Positions 1 through 11,753 of a DNA stretch of 64,000 nt are shown piece after piece (position 1 is the first letter of the stretch; each line of letters begins with the position of its first letter). The notes beneath the pieces were generated by a model. It was not told where the DNA came from and did no database searches. It worked only from the letters and a program-made list of their open reading frames with translations. The translations under genes and the position numbers were made by a program. Source of the DNA: Haematococcus lacustris (Eukaryota; Chlorophyta; Chlorophyceae; Chlamydomonadales; Haematococcaceae); assembly GCA_030144725.1 (NCBI GenBank), contig JASKMD010000008.1, positions 17,707,667 through 17,771,666 on the forward strand, given 5' to 3'.

Positions 1-3000
1 CTGTGTGGAGGGGTGCAGCCGGCGGGGGGCCAGCAGGCAGGGGCGCAGCACGATGAGCAGCACGGTGGGCAGCGAGCAGGCGAGTGGCCTGAATTGCCGG
101 GGACAACAGCCAGGGTGGAGGCTTTAGAGGAGGAGGTGGCCGGGCTGCAGAGTGCGCTGAGGGCCTTGCAGCAACTGGCTGCCCAGCCTGACCACCACCT
201 GCAACAGGCCGGGGAGCTGCCGTCAGCAGCAGGCACGCCGACGCAGCCAGCACAGCGGCAGCAGCCAGCCCAACCCCAGCAGCCGGCCCATGGTGGTGGC
301 ATGAGCGATGTGGCGCTGCAAGACCTGCAGGCTGCTGTCAGTGCCCAGGTTGCCGCTGTTGCTGATTTGCGTGCTACGCCCCCCTTGGCTGCCCCCATGC
401 CCTCCCCAGACCTGGCAACTGAGCTGGTCACGGTGAAGGCCCAGGTCGCACAAGGTGCAGCTGCCCAGGCGGCATTCTCGGCCAAGCTGCATGGTATGGA
501 GTCACAGGCAGTTGAGGCTCGAGACGCGGTACAGTCGCAGCTGTTGGGTGCGAAAGGCCAGGCTGACAGAACTGCCAATGCCCTAGTGGCTGTCCAGGCG
601 CAGCTCCTGGAGCTGAAGCAGCAGGCAGGGGAGCTGCAGGCCAGGGCTGAGGTGCAGGATGCAGCGCTGGCAGCGGCAGTGGTTGAACTGCAGCAGGCGC
701 TGGCAAGCCAGGTGCAGGAGAGGGGACTACGGGCAGAAGGGGCCGCAGGCATGGCAGGTGGCCGCAGCGTGGAGGATGCCGCAGGTGCTGCCTGGGAGTC
801 AGACACGACTGTCGTGCTGCAAAAACCAGGCCGGGTGACCGCTGATGCAACCTCGGACTGCCATGAGCATGGCGCGCATCAGGTGGCCGGCAGCGGGAGC
901 TCGGACCTTGACGTCCTCAGGGGCACTGTCGAGCAGCTGCAGAGGGATTTGCGGCACGGCACTGCGCAGGTCCAGCAGCTGTCAGGGCAGTTGGAGCAGC
1001 TGGGCAGCGGCGTGCAGCAGGTCGAAAAAGACACCAGGCAGCTGCAGGCTGACACCGTGCTGATGAAGGAAGACCTCGCAGGCGTGAGGTCGGGTGCCGA
1101 GCAGCAAGTCATTGTGGTCGAGCAGCTGAGGGTAGCGGTGCTGGCGCTACAAGCGCATGCCGAGCAGATTCGGCACTCAATGGCACCGTTGCCTCGCAGC
1201 ACGGCTGGGTTGCGGCCCACAGGTGCGTCGTGTGAATCCATCGCTTTGGACCTAGCAGCCAGCCTGGGTCGCGTCAGCTTGTCAGGACCGTCGTTCGCGT
1301 TCCAGCCCAGCTCAGCCGCGCCTGCCCTGCACCTGGCCCCACAGTCACCGCCAAGACTGGCCGACCTCGTCCCCTCCTTTGCGGCTGGCATGGCTACCCG
1401 GGAGTACCAGTCAAAGGCGGACACATGCGGCTCAAAGGGTGTGGCCCACAGCCTTGACCTGGGACTCACCCTGCTGCCTGGCACCCTCTCCGTGCCACCC
1501 GGCTCAAGCGGCATCACAGCGGCTCAGCTGCAGCCCGCGGGCAGCATGACTGGACCTAACCACCCCAGCCTCCCACCAGGTTCTAGGGCAGAGCCCGGTC
1601 AGGACCCAACAGCGCCCGCGCCCAGTGAAGAACCTGACTTGCCCGCCGGTAGCTGCCCCAGCAACTTACCACCCACAGCTGGGGCAGAGCTGGCCACAGG
1701 GCTGGCAACAGCGAGCACTCACCTCCTGTCAATATCTCAGATGTTCAATGGCCTCACGGCGCTCGAGGGGGAGGCAGGGCCTGGCGGCCTACAGGCTCGT
1801 GCCCTAGTGCTGACTCTTGCTTCTGCGGTGGCTGATATCAATGAGGTGAGGAAGCATGTGCACCAGGCGATGGCCGGTGTTGCGGACCTGGGTAAGGCCC
1901 TGGCACAGCTGACCCAGCAAGGCAAGTCCCTAGCAGCTGGGCTGGATGACTTGCACGACAAGGGGCCTCATGGAGCAGTTCCGCGCGAGGAGATGATGCG
2001 GGCGCTGGGGGCTGTGGCAGAGGAGGTCTCTGCGCGGATCAAGGTGTGCCAGTGAGGGCCAGTGAGGGGAGGCCTGGCCTGTGGGCTGGGCGGTGTCGTG
2101 CCATGATGTACCGCGACAACGCTCACACCGCCCGCACCTCCCTACTCGCTGGGCCGCAATTGATCCCCCTATACTCGGTCACCCACTGACCAGCCACCTC
2201 GTGTATACCCCTGCCACGAGCCACGATCCACGCCAGAGCCCCCAGCCACAGCCCCAGCCTGGGCAGGTGCTGAGCCAGTGCAATTCAGCACTTGCGTACC
2301 TCGAGCCCCACCTCTTCCACACCAGCATCACCGGGCCCCTCCCCGCCAACAGCCTCCGTTGCCGCTGCTGCTGCTGCAGGACGTGGAGATGGGCGTGGTG
2401 AGGGGCGGTGAAGAGCTGGGTTCCCGGTGCGACTCCACGCCCCTGGCGGAAGAGTCCATCGTGCGTGTCATGGCCAAGGTGGGCAGGGTGCAGGGTGATG
2501 CCTGGGTCTGTCAGCGGCAGGGATGACTGCTGCCACGAGGCCGCTGTGCAGCCGGGTCCAAGAGCTGAAGAGGCTCACGGCATATCAGGTCACCTCAATC
2601 TCATGTGGGTGTATGCGATGCATCTTACTGTCTTGTTCACCAGCGGCCCTACTCAACCTACTCAGCCTGCAGGGTAGCCCTGACTGGGAGGCCTCGTTGC
2701 CCTACGGGGGAAAGACATAGTGTGCGAAGACCAGGGTGGATTCATGGGCAAGACACTGTCTAAGGCGGGCTTAGGGAAGCGTGCTGGAGATGGCCTCCTG
2801 GCCTTCTGTCTTCTTGACCGATCATACCTTCATCACACATTCCTCGGCCAGCCATCCATGCGCTGTCAAAGGCACCGCGTGCACTAGCTGCCCAACACTA
2901 TGCAACACATGGCACCTGTCGCTCGCCCATGAGTAGCCCATCACCTGGCTACTTACGTGGCTGAGGAGCAAGAGCAGGAGTCCAGCGATGCCACCTCAGC

Positions 3001-6000
3001 CCCACCAGCCTCACCCTCCGCAACTACCCTTAGCCATTGCGGCATCAAGGGGGCCAGTTCCAGCTTACCCTGCTCGACTGTCCAGGCGCTTCCCACGCCC
3101 TTCCTTCAGTGCCTTGGTTCAGCTTCCTAACACTCACACACATACACCGTGGCACAAAGCCCCAGGATTTGCCCACCAATGGGCTACCTGCCAAACACAA
3201 ACAAGTCGCTAATGCAGGGCACAGTAGGCCGGCTCAGTAGACCTGCAATGGCCACTATGTCAGGCCTTGGGCCACACACACCAGCGGTTAGCGCAAGCGC
3301 ATTCCCCTCACATTGGAGGCAGAGAGAAGGCTGGCTGGCTCGTGCACTCCTATGACCACCTTCATGGGTTCAGCCTCCTCTTGTATGGGTTAGGGTTAGG
3401 GTTAGGGTTAGGGTTCAGCCTCCTCTTGTATGGGTTAGGTTTAGGTTAAGGGTTAGGGTTCAGCCTCCTCTTGTATGGCCCTGGGCTGCGCTGTATGGCT
3501 CCTCTTGTGGACCCTCACTACTCCTAGCTCCCCCGGACACGCTTTGTCACATGGGTGCCAGAGTGTGGCTGTGGGCACTTAACACGCTGGCAGCTGGCAT
3601 CTGCACCTCTGATCGCTAGGTGGCTCCCTACGCCTCTTGCTGCATGGACATAGTACTTTCTACTGCGGACACAGGTCTGGTTGCTTTCCTGCTGAACTGT
3701 GGCTTGCAGCCGTGCGTGGCCCCTGGAGCTGTGTGTCCCATGATGTGGCTGCGCCCTGCTGTTGCTGACACGCCGTGGCACGCGCAGGTGGGTCTCGAGG
3801 CTCGTCTGCAGGTGCAGGAGCTGCGGGCTGAGATAGACGACATCAAGTCGCAAGGTGCGAGCTGTCTCAACATAGCCCCGCCTCCATCCCCTGCTCCAAC
3901 CCCCTCCCCTGCTCCATGCGTGCTTCACAGTGCGGCTGCACGCTGCCCACGAGGTGGTATCCTTCCCCAAGCTCAGCTCTGTGCTGCCCTGTGCTGCCGC
4001 ACAGGTCCAAGCAGGCTGCCCTCGCCGCTTCCCAGCCGCAGGGTCAGCGACGCCAACCACCAGGATATGGACTTCAACGAGCTCCGCCTGCATTTGCAGC
4101 AGGTGCTGGCCAGGCTACCCACCTTGCTTTGTATTTTAGCAGCAGGCCATGGCAGGATGCGTGCAATCAGGGGAGAGCAGGATACGTGCGAGCAGGGGAG
4201 GGGAGGGGAGCGCTGAGGAGGGGAGGGAAGAGAAGATGCGAGCTCAGGGTGGCGTGGGCAATGCAACCTCCAGCTTGACGCCATCACCCCTGCCACGCTT
4301 CAGGCCCTCCCTCCCTCCCTCGCCTGGGGCCTTGGTGGGTGCAGGTCGAGGATATGAGGCGCGAGGGTAGCAGCAAGCAGTCCAAAGCGCCCGCACAAGC
4401 CATCGCGGAGGTGCGGCGCAAGGTGGACATGCAGGGGGCCAAGGTGAATGCCGCCCCCTGCAAGCACTGGGCCACGTCAGGCAGGATCAGGCATGACGTG
4501 AGGCTGGGGTCGCTTGCAAGCCAGGTTGCCTTGTCGTGTCATGGCTAGCTCACAGCCACCATCCCATAGCCGACCCACACCAGCCAGCAGCCCCATCTGG
4601 CAGCCCCAGCCGGCACCTAGTGTGAATGTGTTTGTTAGGTGCATGTGTTTGTGATGTGCATGCACTCAGGGCTGTCGCGGAGTCATGGCGCCACCCTCAT
4701 ACACTACTCCACGATACATATATCCTTCTACTCTTTTGTCCGCCATTTCATCGCCACTCATCCTGTTGCCTTGCTGTGCCCCACAGGTTGACAACCTGAC
4801 CGCAGCTGTGGTTCTGGTGATGGAGCAGCTGCGGGCGCGCCTCGCGGAGCTTGAGGAGCGACTGAGCGCCCTCGCAGGACAGAGCGCTGGGTGCAGCCGT
4901 ACAGCCAGCTCCACGCAGGGTCAACCAGCTGGTGGCAGCCTGGCCCCGGTGGTGAAGCCTGATGGGCGGGAAGCAAGCCCTCCGCGCGTGGGCGGCAAAG
5001 ACCTCAGCGCGCGTGAGAAGGTGGACCAGGTGTGCGAGTGATGGAGGCGGTGGAGGGTACAACGTTGCATGAGACGGGAGACACGTGTTCCTGGACATTT
5101 CAGCTGAGCAATGTCGAGGCATAGCCAGGGTTGATACTCGACCTTGGCTTGTAGAGGCTCCTGCTAGAGCTCCTGCCTGCCTCGTATCCTGCCCTGGTGC
5201 CTGCAGATGGTCGCCGCAAAGATGTTGGAGGAACGAGCCCGTGAGGCTTCGCTGAAAGCGGACGAGCTGCGTGTGGCCGCTCAACGTGCCAATGCCAGGC
5301 TACGGGCCCGCCCCACTACCGCCACCCCGGGTGCCAGCGCGAGCTTGCTGGACCCCCAGGCAGCGGCTAGACCTCACTCCGCTATTGAAACAAGCGAAGG
5401 TCTGGGAATCGCGGAAGAGTTTACGATGCGAAGTGGTGGAGCTGCGGAGGCCACGCCTGAGAGGCGCCGTGTCTCGGACCACCTCGGATTCACACTCTTA
5501 CATCAGGCCGTTGGTGACCGTCTCAGTAGCCTCAGCAGAGAAGCGCGGAGCACTTTGCAGGGCGACCAAGCCGCGCGAGACGCTGACGCCCGCTCACAGC
5601 CACACATCACCAAGTCCACGCAGAGCGCAAGACTGCCGGCAGTCCACCGAGTCACCTCAGGTGGCTCACCTACAGACATGACGCAGCTCTTGGAAAGGTT
5701 GCGAGGCCTGCCGCAGGAAGGCGGGCTCCCGGACGAGCAAAGGGACGCCCAGGAGCCGCGGGACGAGGGCGGCAGGGTCCTTGGTGTTCACCCTAGACCC
5801 AGCCTGGGCCAGGCAGCCCCTGCGGGCACCCCTTCCAAGGTTTTTGCATCTGATCAGGCACAAGGCCCAATCAGGCTCAGAGCTTGGACCGAGTCTGGTG
5901 GGCACTACAATTTTCATGACCGTCAGAGTTTCCATAGGGCGGCCAGCCCCCCGCCCGGCATGATGCTGGTGAACCCGGCTATGCTGGGCCTGCCAACAGC

Positions 6001-6121
6001 CATGCAGGCAGGGGGCAGCGGTCGCCTAGTGCAAGCCAGCCCCCAGCAATGCCTGCCGTCCAACTTGAAGCCAATGGGGGGCATCGGCACCAACTCCGCG
6101 TCGCCCCTGAGGAGGTTGTGA
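1..6121 (+). CDS. Large coiled-coil protein, 5' partial, about 7 exons
   Basis: I do not recognise a family. The reading frame is open from the left edge, so the 5' end lies outside the window. Proposed exons are 1-2043, 2380-2478, 3788-3854, 4005-4102, 4345-4443, 4787-5029 and 5207-6121. Donor and acceptor phases agree at every junction, and the last exon ends in TGA at 6119-6121. The first 450 residues are Gln/Ala/Leu/Glu-rich heptad-like sequence (for example VEQLQRDLRHGTAQVQQLSG), which suggests long coiled coils. A Pro/Ser-rich linker follows, then further short coiled-coil segments in the small exons (for example LQVQELRAEIDDIKSQ). No catalytic motif, transmembrane segment or signal peptide was seen. 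A structural or scaffold role (cytoskeleton, flagellar or organelle matrix) is only a guess from composition. The 1.3-kb intron 2479-3787 could hide an exon I missed. Confidence 0.7.
3381..3475. repeat. Short TTAGGG-like array with a duplicated unit, inside an intron
   Basis: About four tandem TTAGGG hexamers, then a second degenerate copy. Each is followed by the same short phrase (TTCAGCCTCCTCTTGTATGG). It lies in the second intron of the coiled-coil gene. It is far from a chromosome end, since genes continue on both sides, so it is an interstitial telomere-like repeat. Confidence 0.8.
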
Positions 6122-6233
6122 GGGTGAAGTCTAACACGGCTGCCTTCCCACTACGCCACATACTTGAGTGCATGTGCAGAAGGGGGCGGGCCGCCTGCTT
6201 GAGGAACGGGTGACGGCCTGAGACTCGTCATAG

Positions 6234-6238
6234 TGTAA
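6234..6238 (+). promoter_or_regulatory. Candidate polyadenylation signal TGTAA of the coiled-coil gene
   Basis: TGTAA, the usual poly(A) signal of volvocine and related green algae, lies 113 nt after the TGA stop of the coiled-coil gene, a typical 3' UTR spacing. It is the first TGTAA downstream that I found. Confidence 0.55.
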
Positions 6239-6722
6239 CGTTTGCCCCCGATTCACAGAGTTCCGGCTCTATCGCCTCGCGTTCCTGCTGATGTTCGTAC
6301 AGGTGATGCTGGTGGTGCAGACAGACGTCCCAGCATGCTCATCACAGTTTTCGCGCTAACGATAGTACGTGTACTCCCCAATGATAGGCTGGGCAGTAGT
6401 AACGCCCCGGCATTGCATCTTGTGTTAGTGCAGCTAACAACATGGCCCAGCCTGGACCTCTGGTGTCAGCAGTCTGTACACAGCCTGCCCCTGGTCATAT
6501 TGCTCAAGGGTCCTTGGTCCTTGGTCCTTGATCACAGTTGCACACTTGAGCACCCTTGAGCACACTTGAGCATCATTCTCACATCTGATCATGCCCTTGT
6601 GAGCACTAGCAAGATGTTGCTCTTGGATGCAAGAGTTCATGCTATCAGTGCTGCTTTGGTCGTATAGTGTGTGGTCCGGCGCTGGCCCTGTTTGACTCAA
6701 CACACAACATTATCAAACGAGG
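6239..6722. other. Intergenic stretch between coiled-coil gene and hAT element
   Basis: No convincing gene. It holds short direct repeats such as GGTCCTTGGTCCTTG and TTGAGCACACTTGAGCA around 6508-6570. The right end abuts the target-site duplication of the hAT transposon. Confidence 0.5.
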
Positions 6723-6957
6723 TTGATAACTAAGGAGCGTCCCGGGCTGTATCATATTATATGATATAGACTATGTATCATGATATTATCATTATATTTC
6801 ATTATAAGCCCTGTTTCTGCAGCGCAAGACGCCTGTGGGGACCCTATGTCCCTCGCGCACTGGTCGTAACCGTGCGCGCTGAGGTTCGGGTGGCAGTTAG
6901 GCGGCAGTTGGCGGGCAGTACTGGGTTCTGGCGGGCAGTGTATCGTGCACCGGCGTC

Positions 6958-8173
6958 ATGGCTGACGCCGATGAGCCAGAGCAGATGTTTAACCGTGTTA
7001 TGCTGCCATCAAGCGAGGTGCTCCGCAGATGTCAAAAGAGCAAGCACGCTGGCGATTGGTTGTTCCAGTGCAACAGTAAAGGCCATGTAGTTGCTGTGTG
7101 CAAGCGCTGCCCGAAAATTCTCAGCGTGGGCAACATGAGCCAAACGGTGGGCCAACACAAGTGCAAAGGTGTCACCGTTGGCGTCGTCAAGCGCACTATG
7201 GAACCGACATTTGGTCCCATCCCACCTGAGGAGCGAGGTACAACCCAGCCTCCCGTTGTGCAACGCGCCATACGCCGTCGTCTGGGCTTAGCCCTCGTAT
7301 CTGGGCAGGTCCCGTTTGCTTTCGTGAACAATGTCCACCTCCAGTCCATATTCCAACTTTTGGGCGTGGATGTGCTCAAGGAGAAGCACTATCGCACTGA
7401 GGTGTTGGACGAGCTGTACAAGGAGGTGAAGCAAGCCACTATGAAGGAGCTCCGTGAGCTTGTGGAGGTTAGTGTATGCTCCACCCTTCCCATCCCTCCC
7501 TGCCCACCACACCACCACCTCCCAGGCCATATACCCATCTTCCTCTCTATGCCCCTGGCAGTGCATGTGTTGTGCATGTTGACGAAGTAACCCCCTGATA
7601 CACCATCTTGTGTAGGGAGGCTTTATGATCGTGTCTGACGGCTGGAAAAGCAAGTTTGCGGGCTGTGGCACACCCCTCGTCAACTTCCTTGTGCTCAAAC
7701 CTGATGGCGGTGTGCTGTTCCTGAGGGTGGTGGACGTGTCTGGCAAGCGCAAGGACGCTGAGGCCATCATGGACCTGCACCTGGAAGTGGTAGAGGAGCT
7801 ACGCAAGGAGCTGGCTGTGGAGAAGGTCACATGCCTTGGCTTCATCATGGACAACACCGCCCCAAACCTGAAGGCCATGCGCATGCTGCAACAACACACT
7901 CCTACCGTCATCGCCATTGGCTGCTCTGCTCACGCCTTAAACCTCTTGTGCAAGATTCTGTCCAAGCACGACAAGCTACAAGCTTTGCAGCAGGTGATGT
8001 AGCCTGCCTCCCTGCCTGCCTGCCTGTCTGCCTGCCTGCAGCAGGGCAGCAGCAGCAGGGCAGCAACAGCGCAGCAACAGCAGGGACTACCTGCCTACCT
8101 GCCTACCTACCTGCCTACCTGCCTACCTACCTGCTTGCCTGCCTGCTTGCCTGCCTACCTGCCTACCTACCTA

Positions 8174-8213
<40 letters not shown>

Positions 8214-8878
8214 CCAGCAGGGCAGCAGCAACAGTGCAGCATGCTAGTAGCCAGGTGATCTTGCCTAAATGCTATATTTTGGCTTCACGCTATGCTTTGC
8301 CTCCATACCACGAATGTCATTCCCGTTATTGCAGGAGGTGGAGGAGGTGGAGGGAGGGCAAGTGGTGAGCGGGGCAGCCACACCCGGCACTGACTTCTCT
8401 GTGGCTGAGGTCTTGACCGATGTGCAGGTAAGCATTGCATGCTCCCCTCTCACCCGTCACCTCCTATCTCAATGATCAATGTTGCTTCCATTACTTCAGG
8501 GCATCTCCTTGGTGGTCAAGGAAAGTGAGGCTATCCGGTCTGAGCTGAAGCTTCAGCAGTCAGAGGAGCTCTACAAACGCCTTGTGCGGCCCAACAACCC
8601 CACACGGTGTGTGCTAGCTTGATGCAACATGAATCTGGGTTACGTCAACACATTTGAAGGGATGACCCTTGAAATTGTGGGCTGTCAACACACAGGTTTG
8701 CGGGACTGCTGCTCCTGGCAAAGGACGTGATCAAAATCACTGGGCCTATCATGGGCATGGTGCATGGTGCCAAGTGGAGGCAGCTGCGCAAGTCCAGTGT
8801 CAACGCCAATGTCTTCGAGAAGTTGACGAGTGAGTTGGTTACATGGCAGCAAAGCATCAATTGTGATGGGCAAGGGTA
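6958..8878 (+). CDS. hAT transposase (DUF659 type), C-terminus apparently short
   Basis: Catalyses cut-and-paste transposition of the surrounding hAT element. Proposed exons are 6958-7467, 7616-7993, 8334-8426, 8500-8606 and 8696 to about 8878; phases match for the first four junctions. The N-terminus has a Cys/His pattern (CKRCPKI ... GQHKC) fitting a BED-like zinc finger. Exon 2 is a clear DUF659/RNase H core: IVSDGW with the first Asp, then LVNFLVLKPDGGVLFLRVVD, FIMDNTAPN with the second Asp, and CSAHALNLL. Exon 5 (RFAGLLLLAKDVIKITGPI) matches the region after the core in plant-type hATs. I do not see the usual C-terminal hATC dimerisation domain. The frame either stops near 8878 or splices to 9037-9168, which also ends without it. 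The product may be inactive. Confidence 0.75.
7994..8220. repeat. CCTG/CCTA tetranucleotide repeat in hAT intron
   Basis: Long run of CCTG and CCTA tetramers interrupted by CAGCAG tracts, within the third transposase intron. No coding signal. Confidence 0.8.
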
Positions 8879-9319
8879 GGACTGTCAACCATGTGGTAAG
8901 TGCCAACCATGTGGTAAGTGCCAACCATGTGTGGCACTGGGCCTAGCAGCCGCCCAGGACTCTTAGCATGCCGTGTGTGGGTGTGAGCAGCAGGCTGGCC
9001 GTAGCAGTAATGTGGCTGTAATGTCTCAAGTTGCAGCGCCTTGTCACTCCCATTGAGAGCGAATGCAGCCCGTTCATGGAGCGTATTCGTGAGTTGCGAC
9101 CTGTTGCTACGAGCGAGTTGCATCCTTCGAAAACCTTGAAATTCTGCGGTTACCAAGAGTCGAACTAGGGTCGCCAAGATGACTTGGGATGTATCATAAA
9201 CTGTATCATGATAATCATGATATGCCTAATAGTCCATATACGCGTATCATGAGATATCATGATACATGCCGCTCCCTATTGATAACTTTCCAATGTTAGT
9301 CGCGAGAGTGAGAGTCTCG

Positions 9320-10435
9320 ACAGTCGAGGGAGTCGCGGAGTGCCGTCTGGTACAAAACGCAATGAAGGGCGCAAGCTGGCGTGGTGTAGCATGACAGCGG
9401 CTTGATCCAGGCTCGCCGCAACTCTCAGCGGTGGAATGACAACATCAAGCTCGAGCTGCAGCACCTGGCAGCAGCCACCGCAGCAGGCACCTCGCTGGTG
9501 GCCATCCAGCGGCATGTGGCCGTCACCCTGGCCACTTGGGATGCAGTGTGGGGGGAGTACCTGCATCCCAAGTGGGCAAAGCAGAAGATGAGGCTGTACG
9601 GCGTGCAGGACAAGGTCCTGGAGCGCTACTTCAAGGTGGGAGTGCCAAGGGTAGGGGGGGTGGGGCAGGGCCAGATGCTGATGACTGGCCCACATGTGAC
9701 CTGCTAGGTGCCCATGCCCCCAGTTCTGCCAAGGATGTCATGCGCATTGTATGTCTTGTGTGTCATGCAGTTGGAGGAGGAGGCAGCCGTGGTGTCCCAT
9801 CAGCGGTGGGAAACATGCAAGGAACTGGTGGTGTTCTTTGGCAATGCTGCCATTGGCACGCATGGTGAGTGGGGGGCCAAGGCCGTGCTGCAGGCCTGCC
9901 GCAAGGTGGTGGAGAGGCCCATCAGCGGCAGGCCAACAGACAGGGTGAAAGGCAAGGTGGTGACAGTGGATGAGCTCCGCACCTGCAGGGTCAGCTCAGC
10001 TATGAACACCCCCCAGCCCTGTGAGGAGGAGCTGGACCGCAGCAAGCCCACCAGGCCTGAAGGCTGGAAGCCTCAGGCAGGTCAGGTGCAGCACCGCTTG
10101 TTGCGGTCAGCCTGGAGCAAGCGGTTCGAGGCCCGGTGTGGGGGCTCATGTGGTGCCCAAAGCTGGACCAGACCACCCCTGGGGTCATTGGCAAGCGGGT
10201 GGACAGGGACTGCAACGCAGCCCTCAACCCCCAGCGTATTGGGGAGGCCCCATGGCGCCCACTGGAGCTGTGCAGGTGGCAACACCGAGGAGTGGCTTCT
10301 GCCAAGGGCAAGGAGTACCCAGCAGTGGGCTTCAAGAAGCTGCGAGACCGAGCAATGCTTAAGCTGTTGCTTACATCAGAGCGTGTGTTTTGTGCCAACA
10401 CCTATCGCCCCACCCTCGTTAGGGGGTGGGGGTAG
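9320..10435 (+). pseudogene. Decayed TnpB/Fanzor-like RuvC nuclease gene
   Basis: Fragments of one protein lie in order on the + strand: about 9354-9635 (ARRNSQRW, HVAVTLATWDAVW), then after a short intron 9772-10132 (GEWGAKAVLQACRKVV, VVTVDELRTCRVSSAMN, RLLRSAWSKRFEA), then in another frame 10134-10435 (GLMWCPKL, VDRDCNAALNPQRIGE, GKEYPAVGFKKLRDRA). The DRDCNAALN block matches the RuvC-III DRDxNAAxN signature of IS605 TnpB and its eukaryotic Fanzor relatives. VDELRTCR would be the RuvC-II Glu segment and the Cys pair between them a worn zinc ribbon. Breaks seen: the RuvC-I part is missing, there is an apparent 1-base frameshift near 9390, and another near 10133. I recall intact relatives of this family from Haematococcus, but that is memory, not a search. 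The TnpB/Fanzor assignment is inference from motif order. Confidence 0.6.
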
Positions 10436-11753
10436 GAAATTAGGAAGTGGTGCCGACTGTTTGAGGTGTAAGTACCCACAGTTCGGATTACAGATAATGC
10501 TTCTCCTAGTAGTAGGGGAACTATGCGCTGGTCATATTTACAGCCCCCGCCACCTGTAGGCAATACAAAGTGCCATGTTCATGTTGTTGCTTACAATACC
10601 AGTATGTCTTTCACACACCGACGTCTGTTGCTCTACCTCAGAAAAAGGTCAACAATTTGCAACCCATCATACCCTTGCAGTCCTTGCACTGCATCATGCA
10701 TGTACAGCATCACACCATCCCAACAACGCTATTTGGTAACCCAACTGATTCAAGCCCTGACTCGGGGCTGGGTATTAAACACCCAGACCACCCAGATGCA
10801 CCCAAGCTACTCTCACGTGGGGATTACTAGCCTGACTGGGCCTCGCATCATAACATCAAGTCGGTACTTTGTCCCACAGCATTACTGCCATCTGCTGATA
10901 GGACCAAACTAACATTGCAACCACGCAGGCACTTGCAAATAGGAAATAAGGATCCCAACTGCTAGAGCACCCACTGCAACTCACCAACTCGCTGGAACCG
11001 CCAGATAACAAGTGCAACAAGGGCCATGCTACAACATTTTTGATGTATGCGTACCTGATGCATGGCGCATGGAGCTGCATGGGACAAGGTGTGATCATGT
11101 GAAAGGAAAAGTGTGGGAGTGACCAGGTAGTACTGCGCAACACCTTGCTCGTGACTGAGTACACTGCTGTGCACGTGATGCCACCACGAATGCAACTTGG
11201 TCAGAATACAGCGGCCAGTGTCAGGTTCTGTGCCCTGCAGATCCCCCACCTGTGGCTTGGTGGGGTAGGCCCCCGCTGCAGTTCACACCACCACCTGAGG
11301 CTGTGGCTAAGGGGCAAGTTCAGTTGCTCGTGTCAACCTCTGATGGCCTCTGCCACCCGAAATCCCTTCAGGGCAGCCAACGCGGGTGCAGAACCATGCG
11401 CATGCCCATGGCTCCCCTCAGCTGCAGCGTGATCATGGTGGCCTCACGCGCCTGGATGGCTTCCCGCCCACCCATCTGCGTGGGTACAGCGGCAAGCAGC
11501 CCCACCCCCTTACCGGCATGGCAAGCTGGTGGGCTGGGTCAGGTACTGTGTGGCTTGCTAGGTGGCTTCAGGGCAGGGCAGAGCAGGCCGGGCAGGCAGC
11601 GGTGCGGCCTGTGCTGCTGGTCTGTGGTGACGCAGTGTGCAATGCTGCGGTCCGCAACAAGAGCAAATGGGATGTTCAGTTGCACACACGTGACGCAGCC
11701 TATGCAGCCTGAGCATGAGCATGAGCATGACGAGCATCAGGTCAGGCCTGCCA
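10436..11753. other. Intergenic region, no supported gene
   Basis: I see no coding segment with convincing motifs or splice phase. Short open frames at 11252-11842 are low-complexity and unrecognised. The region probably contains the 3' remainder of the Fanzor-like element and the 3' UTR of the P450 gene. Confidence 0.4.

Larger units (their letters stand above)
6723..9286 (+). mobile_element. hAT-superfamily DNA transposon with 8-bp target-site duplication
   Basis: The element spans 6731-9278. It is flanked by an exact 8-bp direct repeat TTGATAAC (6723-6730 and 9279-9286), the target-site duplication length typical of hAT elements. Ends are short imperfect inverted repeats: TAAGGAGCGTC on the left against TAGGGAGCGGC read inward from the right, 9 of 11 matching, starting with the TA(A/G)GG form common in hATs. 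Both subterminal zones (6750-6810 and 9184-9265) are AT-rich and carry several TGTATCAT motifs in both orientations, probable transposase binding sites. The internal gene encodes a DUF659-type transposase. The exact duplication suggests a fairly recent insertion, just upstream of the Fanzor-like relic. Confidence 0.85.
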
